Positions 11,098-23,200 of a DNA stretch of 64,000 bases are shown here, piece by piece. Position 1 is the stretch's first letter; the number at the start of each line of letters is the position of its first letter. A program made the translations under genes and the position numbers. The notes below the pieces were generated by a model. It saw nothing but the letters and a program-made list of their open reading frames with translations. It had not been told where the DNA came from and made no database searches. This DNA comes from Tubulanus polymorphus (taxonomy: Eukaryota; Nemertea; Palaeonemertea; Tubulaniformes; Tubulanidae), in assembly GCF_964204645.1 (NCBI RefSeq), contig NC_134032.1, positions 9,232,275-9,296,274 on the forward strand, in the 5' to 3' direction.

Positions 11098-13360
11098 ACA
11101 AGATCTCGTAACGGTGATTAACAAATGTCTCGGCTCGTCAGAACATCGTTTGAGAGGTCTGAACCTGTTGACACACCTCATCGAACAGTGCTCGCCGGAA
11201 ACCTACAACGACAACGCCACCTCTTGGTCGAATCAGTTACTGCAACTGTTACTCGGTTACTCCGATTCGCGGATCTACCACGAGATGGCGTGCGTCGTGT
11301 TGTCGCAAATTCTTTCATACGCCGGGGAATTCCCGGATGTAAATCGTTCGCTAGCCTCGTCGGTCATCCCGCAGTTGATCACGTATTTGATTAACTCTAA
11401 AGAGGCACGGTCTAGCGGCCAAGTTGTGTTAGAGTGTCTGAAATCATGTTTGGTGAATTTTCCCGGTGCATGCGGTAGCGCGCGTAACAAAATCGAAACT
11501 TTCTTGTGGCACCACCTACTGGAAGGCAACGATACCGATCGAGAAATTGCCGCTGTCTGTTACGTGTTGTTACCTGGCTGCGGAGGCGGAGGACATCAGA
11601 GTATAAAACACACGGAAGCCTGGAACGGGCAAATTCGAAAAATTCTGAATACGCTTAACCGAGCTCTGCGTCTGCTCTACGCTGCGGCGAACCCGGAAGA
11701 TATTTCAATCGAAGATGGCGCCACGGAGCCAACCGATGATGTCGTAACGCAAATTTTCGCTCTTCCTGACGAGGAGCCGCGCAAAGCACTGACCTTGACC
11801 GATCGGTTCGGCTTGTTGTGCTCGTGTTTGCGAAGGATTCTGGACACGAAGACGAATTTCACTGTCAGCGCACCGATCGAAAAGATTTTGGATTTCGTGT
11901 GCCATGGTTTGTCGGTCGATGGACGAGCGTTGGTCACGCGCCCGACGACAGAGCGGTTGTTTTTGGCCGGTGTCGCAGTCGAAATTCACCATGAGACTCT
12001 CGCCTGTTTGAAGTCGCTAATTCGCAGCTGCCGCGGCGCCGTCTACGAGCATTCGCAGACTATCAATCGCATGATTGCTCAATCGTTACGTTGGACGATC
12101 GCCGAACCGATTCCCGGCCAGACTCGACCGCTGTCCGTTCTGCGCGTGGCTGCGTACGAAGCGATGTCTACCTGGATCACGGTCGCCGGCGAGTCTAGTG
12201 GTTTAGACCGCATGGTCGGTGAAATCATCGAACATATTATTTCAGACGCGAAACCGGGCGATGACGCGTGGGTGCTGATGAAATCGACGGATGACGCGGT
12301 GTCGGCGTCGAAACACGGGAATAAACGACGCAAGAAGTCGGCGGCCCCTGAAACGAATCAAATTCTGATGAAGAAAATCGACCCGTGCGCGAATTTAGAT
12401 CTTTGTTCATCGGCGCTGAAATGTTTGAAATCGTTGCTGCTGTCGGCGGCGTCATCGCTCCAGTCGACTCATCTCACGCGCGTCGACGAATTCCTGATCG
12501 TCGAGATTTTGCGCATGCAGCAGCAAAACCCACATGCGGGCTTGTACGTGAGCGCCACATGTCGCACGAATTTGTACGACGCGTTGAAAGCGCGCGTGCT
12601 CGTGTCGCATGCGACAATTGCCCCGCCCATCGCCTGCGCGTGGCGTTTGTTCAGCACCGGGCGTCGTGACGCGTCGCCCACAGTCGCGACGGTCTGCGCG
12701 GAAGGCTCCGCGATTTGCAACTCGGTAATTCATCCGCGGATGCCTCCGATCGGTGCCGGCAAACGGACGGCTCCGAGGCAGACGGACACTGTGCCTGACA
12801 ACCTGTTGACATCCGTGTTCAACTGGAGACAAAATAAATCGTCTGCTACTTTGACAAAATCGGTAAACATGGAAATGGATGCCGATGAGGGCGGAATTCT
12901 TACCGAAAATCGAAATAAATCTCAAAATTTGATCTTGGATGAAAATTCGAAAGAGTCCAAGGTTTCAACACGCAAGAATATGCCTGCGCAAACCGATATT
13001 CATGAACCGCGCCCTTCTACGAGTAGAATGGAGGTTGATGTCAGTGAGAAGACAGCCGGGTCCTCCTCAGATGAGGATGAAGACGACAGCGGCGGTGAAG
13101 ATGGCGATGATAGGGAATCAGAGGAACGCGATCATATGTCTCCTCGGAGAAGTGATGAAGATGAAAGTAACAAAAAAACGGTTGTGGCGACCAAAGTCGA
13201 AGTTATTTCAATTTCAGAAGCGGCTGTTACTGCACGAGAAGATGCGGACTCGGATAAGGCTGACTCCGACGACGTGGTAGGCTCAGATAAGGCTGGCTCG
13301 GACGATGCAGCCGAAGAAATGCTCGCCGCGTTCGTGGATGCCGGACCGGACTCCGATTAG
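11098..13360 (+). CDS. PELP1: PELP1 (RIX1-type) homologue, large 3'-terminal exon
   Basis: PELP1 is a scaffold of the nuclear/nucleolar rixosome (PELP1-TEX10-WDR18) and acts in late 60S ribosome maturation. The exon starts after a clean acceptor (TTTTTTCGTTTCAG, AG at 11096-11097) with the last base of a codon; the methionine at 11015 is in the intron. It encodes an alpha-helical repeat region with LNLLTHLIEQCSPETY, a PELP1-type block KHTEAWNGQIRKILNTLNRA, and ILDFVCHGLSVDG. A basic KRRKKS nuclear signal follows, then an acidic tail (SSDEDEDDSGGEDGDDRESE) like the Glu-rich tail of vertebrate PELP1. The final EEMLAAFVD matches the conserved end of the family. The long proline-rich LxxLL region of vertebrates is absent. 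The N-terminal exon(s) were not found upstream, where transposon relics dominate. Confidence 0.88.
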
Positions 13361-13889
13361 AAAGCGGACTGTAAACACTTAGTCAAAACCGACAATTGAA
13401 ATGATTTAAGAAAAAACCCACTTACGGAAGTTTTTTTTATTCTTCGATAAAATACATCGTTTTGAGAGAGGAAATGAAATTGTTGAATTTTTAATATTCG
13501 GGGGTTTTACAACTTTTTTCTGGGAGAAAAGAAGAGCTTTTTAGAGGGATCTTTTCGAAACCCTTTCAAACGGTCAATTGAAGCTATCGCAAGAAGAAAT
13601 TAACAGAATGAAACAGTCCTTTTGACCTCCACCGGGTCCGTTCCGAAACTTACATTATAAATGGTCTTCACCTGGTTTTACACGATTTTCCTATTATCCC
13701 CATTGCAAAGAGCCCGTGCCTTCCAGTGAGTAAGTTATTACTGAGAAGATTGTAGAATGTTATAGAATTGTAATATGTTTATTAGTCCGTAAAGCCAAGT
13801 GTTGATTAAAACATTTGAAATGAATTTATTCTGGATAATCCGATATCCAGAGTCTTTGAAGAAGTGTGAATTAAGGACCGACGGTCGCA
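13361..13889 (+). other. PELP1 3' untranslated region and flank
   Basis: No coding sequence seen. The segment follows the PELP1 stop codon and is AT-rich. I see no perfect AATAAA, so the polyadenylation site is not assigned. Confidence 0.5.
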
Positions 13890-13893
13890 GTAG

Positions 13894-14046
13894 GGGTCAT
13901 TCATTTATTATGTACGCATTAGTGGAGGGGGAGGGGTCAGTGCAATTGCGTTCTGTAATGCTTAATGTGTATGAAAAAATGGCCGATTTTGGCCTGAGGG
14001 GTAGGGGGTTGAAAATTTTATGCGTAGGTAATAAATGAATGATCCC
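13894..14046. mobile_element. Short MITE with terminal inverted repeats
   Basis: GGGTCATTCATTTATTATGT on the left matches the inverted right end (GGGATCATTCATTTATTACC) closely. GTAG flanks both sides (13890-13893 and 14047-14050), consistent with a 4-bp target duplication. The interior is G-rich with no coding capacity. Confidence 0.75.
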
Positions 14047-14117
14047 GTAGTTCAGGTGAATTCGGGAGACTGTAGCTTATAGAGAGGACGCGTATTAGAT
14101 ATTGATACACGTCGCTG

Positions 14118-14246
14118 TTAACCCTTTCTCCCGCATTGCGTGCACCGTCTTTCCCGTAGTTTGTAACAGCAGATCATACCCAGCGGAAAACACAGGACGC
14201 AGAGAAATATTCCACACCAGGTGAATTTGCGTTTGTAGCTGCCATT
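14118..14246 (-). CDS. BRI3: BRI3-like exon 3 (membrane segment and C-terminus)
   Basis: The acceptor AACGTTTCAG|AAT opens in phase 0. The 42 residues run NGSYKRKFTW, then a hydrophobic Cys-rich segment CGIFLCVLCFPLGMICCY, then KLRERRCTQCGRKG and TAA (14120-14118). The hydrophobic block followed by basic residues and CxxCG is the hallmark end of BRI3. Confidence 0.82.
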   Translation of the reverse strand, partial: NGSYKRKFTWCGIFLCVLCFPLGMICCYKLRERRCTQCGRKG

Positions 14247-17200
14247 CTGAAACGTTAAAAAAGGCGCAAGTTACTATATTATAAGACTGTTGTGACGCTT
14301 AGAAGCTTCAGTCGTTGTCGTCTGAAACCTTTGGAAGGTTTGGAAAGTCCAGAGAGACAAGAAGTGGTTGCTCTAAATTGCATATCGTAGTTTATTTCCA
14401 ACTTGGAATGAATAGGTAGGACAACCTCAAGACCAAGGGGCTAAGCTTGATAGGGAGATTTCACTGTGAAAAAGAATAGCAAAGAATGGCTTTAAGGGCA
14501 CAATTCAATTGTCACATATTATAAAAAGGGCAGGCACAAATGGCCAAAAATCTTATAACGGGCACGTTCATACTGCGAAAAATTCTGAAAACTTCACAAT
14601 TCATGTGCCCTTTTGAAAAAGTGTGCTACCCCTGGATTTGGGACTGGAACCCACCACCACTCGGAAGTGAGTCACCCAATCCACGGAGACGGCACCTTAC
14701 ACCGAGAACAAACGAACTGGATCTTGAAGTCGGTCACAACGAGGTGCCATTGTATTTATTATTCTAACTTACATTAACCCTTTCACTATTGACGAATTAA
14801 TGAATAACAGACATACCACTATAATGTGTCTACCCCGCAGTGCAGTGTATCGTTAGTTACTAATATTTCACGATGTTTGGCAAGAGCTGCCATCTTTCAT
14901 TGAAGATAAATTAACTAATGATATGGATACAGTGCGGTGTGCTAGCAAAGTCCATCACCGATTTATACACCGCACTGCGGTTAAGGTTTTAGTCCCTGTA
15001 GGATTATAATCCAAGTCGATAGTAATGGAGGTTTGAAATGTAGATTTTTGCGTATAAAATAAGCGGTCACACTTAACGAACCTCGCACGTTGGACATTTG
15101 TCACTGACAGTAACATCCAGGTTTGCCGTCTGCTGTTGTTGTTGTTGCTGTTGCTGGGATACGGTCGTCTGATCCCGTTGAGTCGTTATGGTAACGGTTG
15201 CCGTTTCCGGCGGGTCCAACCCATATGCGGTTGAATAGGAGAACGCACCTGATACAAACCACGTGAGAATAGAAATGATTAATTGTATTGCACGACGAAG
15301 CAGTCTCGAGTTTAGGTTTGACCGCGGTTAAAACGTTTGAAATCTGAACTTGTATTTGTATTTTATTTGCTATGTCATAAAGAACATAGTAACAAATGTA
15401 GTAACACATGTGAGAAAAGATAACAATGAGGTTGCCAGGGACCGGAAGAATCCAGAGATTATCGAGTCGGGTCCTTGTCAATGACAAATAGACAAATAAA
15501 GAAAAACAAACTGTATTTGGCGGAATAGCTCCGAAATAGCTCTGTATTACTTCCGAAATAGCTCCGAAAGTCGAACTTGTCGAACTCGCTGTTGAACTGG
15601 GTCCTTGATGTTACATTTGATGCCGGTTGAATTTCCAATATATAATGGAAATGAATTTACGGCGTAAGGTCTATATCACTCAAAACTGTAATCAGTAACC
15701 TGTCTGTGGTTTTAGTTTAACGATCGGATATATTCACATACCACATGGTATTATAAGCTCATCCGATTATAAAAGCTTACCACCAACTAACTATCAAAAC
15801 GGTGGACGAATTGTCCTACTTCGGGGATGGAGGACAAGGAAAAGTATGATTCATTTATACAATCGATTTTAGCCAATCATTATTATTACGATCCTACCTG
15901 CTGGATTAGCCATATCGTTACACCCAGTTCTGAAAAAAATAGTGGTGAAAATGTTACGATTCTAATCCCCGCTTATTTTCAAATTCGAAAGGCCAAATTG
16001 ATCAGAAACGTTGGACTTAAAACTTCAATTTGTTAATTTGTGCTTAGACCTTCGCGATATCACGGATATCGCTCGGAGGCTAAAAACTTTCCTTGGGGAA
16101 GGTACTCCAGTTTCAATCAGATTAAAAATGAACCCTCCAACATGAAACCGGCCTGAGAGCAAGTTATACGAAGCTCAGAGATTGATAAGCTCAGTATTGT
16201 CATTAAAAGACTATTAGTGTCAGTATGATATTATATTTTTCCGAACGATATGTGAGTTTGGTCCTGGTAGTGAAGGCCGGGTTCAACTTACCTGCGTAGA
16301 AACCGCAAACTCAATCTTAATTAAAGCAGTCTGATCAGTCTGTTTCAAACATCCAGGAACTGAAATATTCCTAAAAATGTTCTAATGGATAGAGGATGTA
16401 CGAATGCCAATTGATAGAAAACACCGACCGGTTCCGATTGCCACAACCATTTAACTGTATCCAAACAACCACCGAAACAACCATTTAACTGTAGCCAAGG
16501 TGAATGCAAATAAATACATTTACAAATGTATTATCGCACTATAATGAGGAAACAGGATCGCGCGTTGACATAAATGGAATTTACCTTTTTGTACGAGCTT
16601 GGATTAATGTGTTTGCAAAATCAACATCGTTAAAACGAAATTATATACGGTACTGGGAATTTGCGCTTTTTAAACCTTGAAATAGGGGTTGAACCTGACA
16701 TTTATTTGATTGGTAGATTTCGTTTGATTTTTATTTTATTTGGTGTCCTACCCACCACATCTGATGCCGGGAGTGAAACAGGGGGTTTGATTTTGAAATC
16801 GGAAATCGAAGTATTTGTGATCGGCGGTCAAATTTATAGAATTGTGTGTTTAAATGGAAGAACATAATTGGGAAATTCGGTTCTGTTTCATTCAAACAAT
16901 CTTCCAACTTATAGTCTGATCCGGCAGGTAACTAAATGAGGTTAACTTAGTTGGCTGATTAATGATCATAGGCCTATAGGAATTCATTGATGTAGATTTC
17001 TCGGAAACGCGAAATTTTCATTATTTAAAGGAGACACGGTCAGTCGCACGACACTTTCAGACAGACAGTCTAGAAGCTCCCTCGCGCTGTCATTACTTAT
17101 TCTCATTACTTTGTTCGTATCGGGGACGAAAATCTGGCTACTTTCTTGATAATGATTAGTCGCAGATTCCGCGGTTTATCTATCCTACGCTAACTATCTG

Positions 17201-20200
17201 ATCGCTTTGTCTCTCAGTGATTTTGTGTTTAGTAACAGTTTTACGCCGATGCCTGTTCTACTCTTGCACGTTAAAGACGGTCCTATATTCGCGATGAATT
17301 CACTGATCACGGATGTATAATGAAGCTCGCACTCGGTAATAGCTCGTGGCTGATAGTAGCGATATCTCTAGAACGCGCGGCAGTTGTGCTCTTCCCGTTC
17401 ACATCTCAATATTGGTGTGTACACCTACACCTAGATTCGCCCGATGCGCGATCGCTTTTATCCTCCTAATGAACGCGCACATTCCCTTGGTGATGATGCG
17501 TTTTTCTAGAAACATCGGATGTCACTATCAATCCGTCCGACCGATTCATACTCTTTATCATCATAACTACATACGTTTATATTCTGCAAATTAACTTTGA
17601 TAGTTACGTCGAATTCTGTTACAATCATTCAGTTATTCAGAGGTTCAGAAATGGTTTCGTTCGATAAAAAACAGCGAAATCAAAACGTACAGCAAGAATG
17701 CTTGTAACAGTTTCACTCGCAATTTCACACTGCCAATCTCTGTGACTGTATTCTTACCGAATTCCATAAATCGGAAGGATTTCATTTTAGATATATTCAG
17801 TCAATTCCAAGTGTGTAATTACTGCACTAATTTTTACTTTTATCTTTAACTGGGACGAGAAATTCGTGCATATTTTTGTGCGAAGTTTTGCTGTTGTTCG
17901 GGCCGAAAATCAAATTGACAAAATGGTAGTGATGCTCTCTTCAAGTCATGAAATAAATATTGAAGATGTCGAGATACGGAAAAATGACATGAATTATCGA
18001 GTAAAGTACAGGACATAAAGCTTCAAATATCGATCCTCATTTATTGTCATATGGTATTAAAATACTTTAAGTACCGATCGAAAATGGAAATGAATAGACG
18101 AAGTGTGGATCTATCGCAATCCAAAGTAAGAAACTTAAGAATTAACGAAGAAGGAAACGTTTTGCCTTTTACACTAAATGTGAATGAAACTATATTAGCA
18201 GGTTTCATTTTTTCCCTCAACCATCTGAGCCCCGCGGGGAAAATTACGTCATCGCAGTCCCTGAACACTTTCAAATCAGTTTTTAGTTCATGTATATTCC
18301 TGGACCCAGTTCCACAGTCGTTAGTTAGAGTTAACACTGAGTTAAAGTTAGTTCATTTTTAATGAGTTAACCCAGAGTCAACTCTTAACTCAGAACTGTG
18401 GAACTGGACCCTGAAGCGTTATATGGAGAAATTCGGATCCGCTTTGAGTATATGGATCACGTCAAAAAGGACGCTATGTGACTCACGTCTAAATAAAATG
18501 AATGTCATAACTAGTCATTTTTGAAGTTTTCAAGTTTAATTAAGGAGACACTTCCCACTCGCAGTCCTTAAACCTTTCAACTTTGGCCTATCCGGTTTTT
18601 TGTCCAGTTAAATTGTATTGTATGATTTTCTTGTACAAAATGGATGTCATTTGATTTCAAATCAATAATAATTTCTTCGAGACTTTTCATTAACATAATT
18701 ACTCTAGAGGATCAGATGTCCGATGCATGGATTAAGGAAACGGATTAGTGATTCCAGTAGGTAAGGAACGATTCAGTTGAGGAATGTTCGTGATAAAACG
18801 ATTAGTAAAAATTCCGCCATAAATGAATTAATCTAAAAAGTTGATTCAAAAACTTAGAAATATTTCGGGTGGTTACTACCACCCTTTTTCGGTCTCAAAT
18901 GACTTACCTTATAAGGTTCTATTAAGAGCCTGTTATTTCATATAGAAAGATTCTCTATCAAAAGAACCTTTATCTGAGCGATGAGTTCTTCGGGGAATCT
19001 TTCAGTGGGTCCCTCAAAGGACCCACTCGAACCGGACTGGGTCCTTAAAAGAACTTTTAGAGGTTCTTCGACAGAAAAATAGTTCTTCCGAGTGTTGTAG
19101 AAGGTTTGGGGTTTCTTTTCTCCTAACCCGTTTGGGCGCTACGCCTTTTCAGTAATTTGGAGGTTTGCCTTGGGAGATATGCTTATATAACTATTCTGTA
19201 CTGAGCATAATCTTTTTTTTAAAGTTAGTTTATACGTTCCATAATTCTATTCTTTTTCGTGATCGATTTCGTACACATAATAATTCAAACTTTCGCGAAT
19301 GTGGATCTATTGAGTTCGACTTCGGAGGAATGAATTTTGATCAGCGATAAAATCTAGAGGTTTACACATTTAACAATGACTTTTCGGTACGTGTTTATTG
19401 TGAATAGGCGTTTATGAATAGCTCAATTGATTTTTACCGCTTTAGATTATTTTCGAAAGAATATGCGCGTGGACGCTGTCGCGGTCAATGCAAACACACG
19501 CGAAATTGAATATCATGAATTCGACTCGGATGTAAATTGGCAGGGCTTACAGCAGTAACATCGTGTTCGTGTCGGTGGCGAACAAGTCCAGAACCTACCG
19601 TACGCTATCATTAGTATGGTGGCTGATAAGGGCCATAGCGTAAAATTCCTGGTATGCAAATGAGAACGCCGGGACGCCAAAACTTTAAAAAAAACTCAAA
19701 TTTTCCCTAAAAATCCGTTTTGGCGCGCCAGGCTTTATGGGCCGAATCAGCCACCATACATTAGCCATTCTCATTACTTTGTTCGTCTCGGGAACGTTTG
19801 GAAACCCAGCTACCTTCCTGATCATGATAAGTCGCAGATTCCGCGGTCTGTCTTACGCTAACACCCCGTCGTTTTGTCTCTCAGTGATTTTCTGTTCAGC
19901 AATAGTTTTACGCTGATGCCGATTCCACAATTCGCCTTACTGCGCGCAGAATCCGGTCCGATTTTGTTGATGACTTCGCTGATCGGTTGCCAAATCTACG
20001 CATCGTGTTCGCATCGTGCAACAGCTCCTGGTTGATACGTAGTAGCGATATCTCTAGAACGCGCGGCGGTCGTGCTCTTCCCGTTCACGTCTCGTTTGAT
20101 ATGTACACCGAGATTCGCGCGATGCGTCATCGTTTTGATCGTTCTAGAGAACGTATTAGTTTCGGGCGTTCCTCGAGTGATGATGCTTTTCTCCAGAAAT

Positions 20201-23200
20201 ATCGGCTGTTACTACGAAACGTTTCACCAATTCATACTATTTACCGCAATCGTCGCCTGCGCATACATTCTACTTTGATTGTAGCGTCCAATGCCGTGTT
20301 CCGAAATGGTTGCGCCCGACAGGAAAACAACAAAAGTGAAACGTACGACGATAATGCTCGTAACAGTTTTCCAAGGGTTCGCCAAGCCGATAGCGTGCGA
20401 GATTGTTTATGTTTCATCTTTCTCAGGTCAGAAGATAATAAGACCCATGTGTAGCAGTGGCGAGCTCGACCCCCATGTAGTAGGTCGAATGCAATTATGA
20501 GAGAAAATAAAGTTCAGTTCATCTTATAGTAACCATCAGTGTTGGACGTGCTTTTTGGATCTGCCCCCATCACGACAAGAGAGGACTCCGGTGTACCCTG
20601 GCTCCCTAAAATCTCTAGACGGTTTCGACAAGTTTCTCTAGCATTCGCGATACTCGCGCTTCCATCCGCTCTAACCGTATTTCTACCGATTTTCGTGAAT
20701 CGGAAAGATTTTCTTCTAGATTTATTCAGCCAATTCCAGTTGTGTAATTACTCGATTAATTTCTAAATTTACCTTCCACTGGGGAACGAAATTCGTGAAT
20801 ATTTCTGCGCGAAATCCTGTTGCTGTTGCGCGAGGCAGAAATCACACTAACAAAATGATCGGTGACGCGCAAATTCCAAATGAAATTGTCCAAACTATGA
20901 AATAACAAATACCTAAGATGTTTAGATGTTGTGAAATAAACATATAATTAAATAGTTCTGTGTTTTATTTCTGTCCATGTTTTCATACACGTCAAAAACC
21001 TATTCCGACCGCTGGCAGGCGAGTCTACGTAAACGAGGCGCGTTTGTTTGAAATCGGTTTGCACAAATAGTTTCGGTTTGTAGGAAAATCGTCTTCGTTC
21101 GAACCGGTTTTCAACAAACTATTTTTTGGTAAACGCGTTCGTCCAGAATGGCGGAATGAGCAAATTTGGCTGTCGAATCGATTCGACTTCTCGTTCCGTT
21201 TTCGCATTTGTTCCCACTACGACTAACCGGTTTGGGACGCAACATACCGATAAAAACGGATTTCTACAAACCGATTTCAAACAAATGCGCTTATAGTGAA
21301 ATGGTATAATGCAATCAAACTCGCTTAAGTCGTCATCCGATAAGCCGTAACATCACTGAAAATTCGAGAGTATTTTGCATAGATTCAAGATTTCTCGCAT
21401 TCTACGAACGCTGAATAAAACACCCGCTGGAGACCTTATTGGACAATCCGGGTTCGTCTAGAGATGCGAACTGCCTTATTTCTGATGTGCGAGGCTAAAA
21501 ATGTGCATGTAGGGTCAAAGTTATCGCACCGATAGCTGGTGGCACGGGGCTCTCTCATTTATATATACTAAATGCTTGGTGTAATCATCTTGACAAGACA
21601 GAAGTACTAACGGATGACTACGGACTGCCCAGATTTCATCAGAATCATGAATGATAGTTTACATGGTTCCGGGTTAAATGGACCAAATATTTCATCCGAG
21701 TTAAGTGAAAATCCGGATTGAACAGTCAGATCTCAGATAGTTACTCCAAGCTAGGACAAATAAGTCGATGTTTTGATACGTTTTGACATAATGATCGTTC
21801 CAAGGAACAACGACTTAGGCGATGTTTTTTTGCTACATGTATAGATAAATCTAATTCTAAATCTAAAACGCATTTTTCATATTATATATGTAATATATTT
21901 TTTCATTTATATATAAAAAGATATATATACATATACTTCATTCAAAATAATTTTTTAGTCCCGGCGGCGAGACTGCTAGAGGCCTTCCTACATACAATTC
22001 ATAAGGGCTCATTAACAATTTGAATACAGTAAACCTTGCATAAGTCGGAATCCGCAAAAGTCGGATAAACGGACAAGTCGAATAAATTCAGAGAACCTGA
22101 ATTTCCCGTTTTTTCCTTCTCATTTCAAGTAAATTTTTGTCCCGAAGTCGGATTTTACTAGTCGGAAACTCGCCTATGTCGTAGTGTAAATTGTGGTCCC
22201 AAAACATGAAATCTATTCAACTTGTTGATCATTTATTAATCATGTATAAAATTTCACTATTCTTTCAGATGTTGAAAAGCTTCATCATAACCGGGATATT
22301 ATGTAGAAATAGTGAATAAATAAACACGTTTTATTCATTTCCACTTTTTATTTTTGTTCCATTCAGTGGCATTTTTCTATGGCCATATTGGTTTTTTTTT
22401 ACTAAAAAAAGGTGAAAAATCCGACTTGCCCATAATCGATTTTTTTTGCTGGTCCCAAATGATCCGACTTATGCGAGGTTTGAATTAAGTACGATTCGGA
22501 GCATATTTCATTCGAAAAGAAACCTTTAGATTTAAGGTATATTAAAAAAAGGCTGGCCGAAGTTATATTTCTATAAACCAGCAAAGTGAGCGCCCGATTA
22601 CAACACGTATTTGAATATGTAAATTATTTGTGTCACAGCGGTGCCATCTAGCGGCAGGAATCGTTACGATAATCGTCGGTTCATTCTACAGTCGCCTGCC
22701 GCAGCCGGTGCAGTGGCGTTCCTTCATCAGGCAGCAACAGATTATTCCGATCGGGAAAAAGATAATAGCGCAACATATACCGCAACAAGTGAAGTTAGAT
22801 ACGTATGATCCTTGCTGGAAAGAAAATGTTGAGAAAAGGCATTATAGAATATGCGAGGAGCGCAATAGAAGCCATCTTGAGAAAGGTTGACGAGAAGCCT
22901 TCATTTCAGGATTCAGACTACAGTCATCAGGCTTTTGCAGGACTGCAGTTTAAAACTGGATATCGTCTTATATTCGTTATCAACCGCCCAGCGTTGTCAT
23001 TCTCTGTGACTTTAAAAATTCAGTAGAATTATATGGTCGGCTTTATCAACAACGACCCATTCATTCTCAATAATTTTAAGATTTGGTAAAATTAATATGA
23101 TTTGCTACAACATCGTATTAACGATGACTTTCTTATTATTGATTTGGGAAAATTATGTTAAGCTATTCTAGCTCATGCAATGTATGGTTACCTGACAAGC

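Noticed and set aside
12452-12925. 157-aa minus-strand frame inside PELP1
   Set aside because: It is antisense to a well supported exon and shows no domain; a shadow of GC-rich coding sequence.
22630-23026. Two overlapping plus-strand frames (86 and 73 aa) that look moderately coding
   Set aside because: No recognised motif, no convincing splice sites, and the frames overlap in different phases; left as unassigned sequence.
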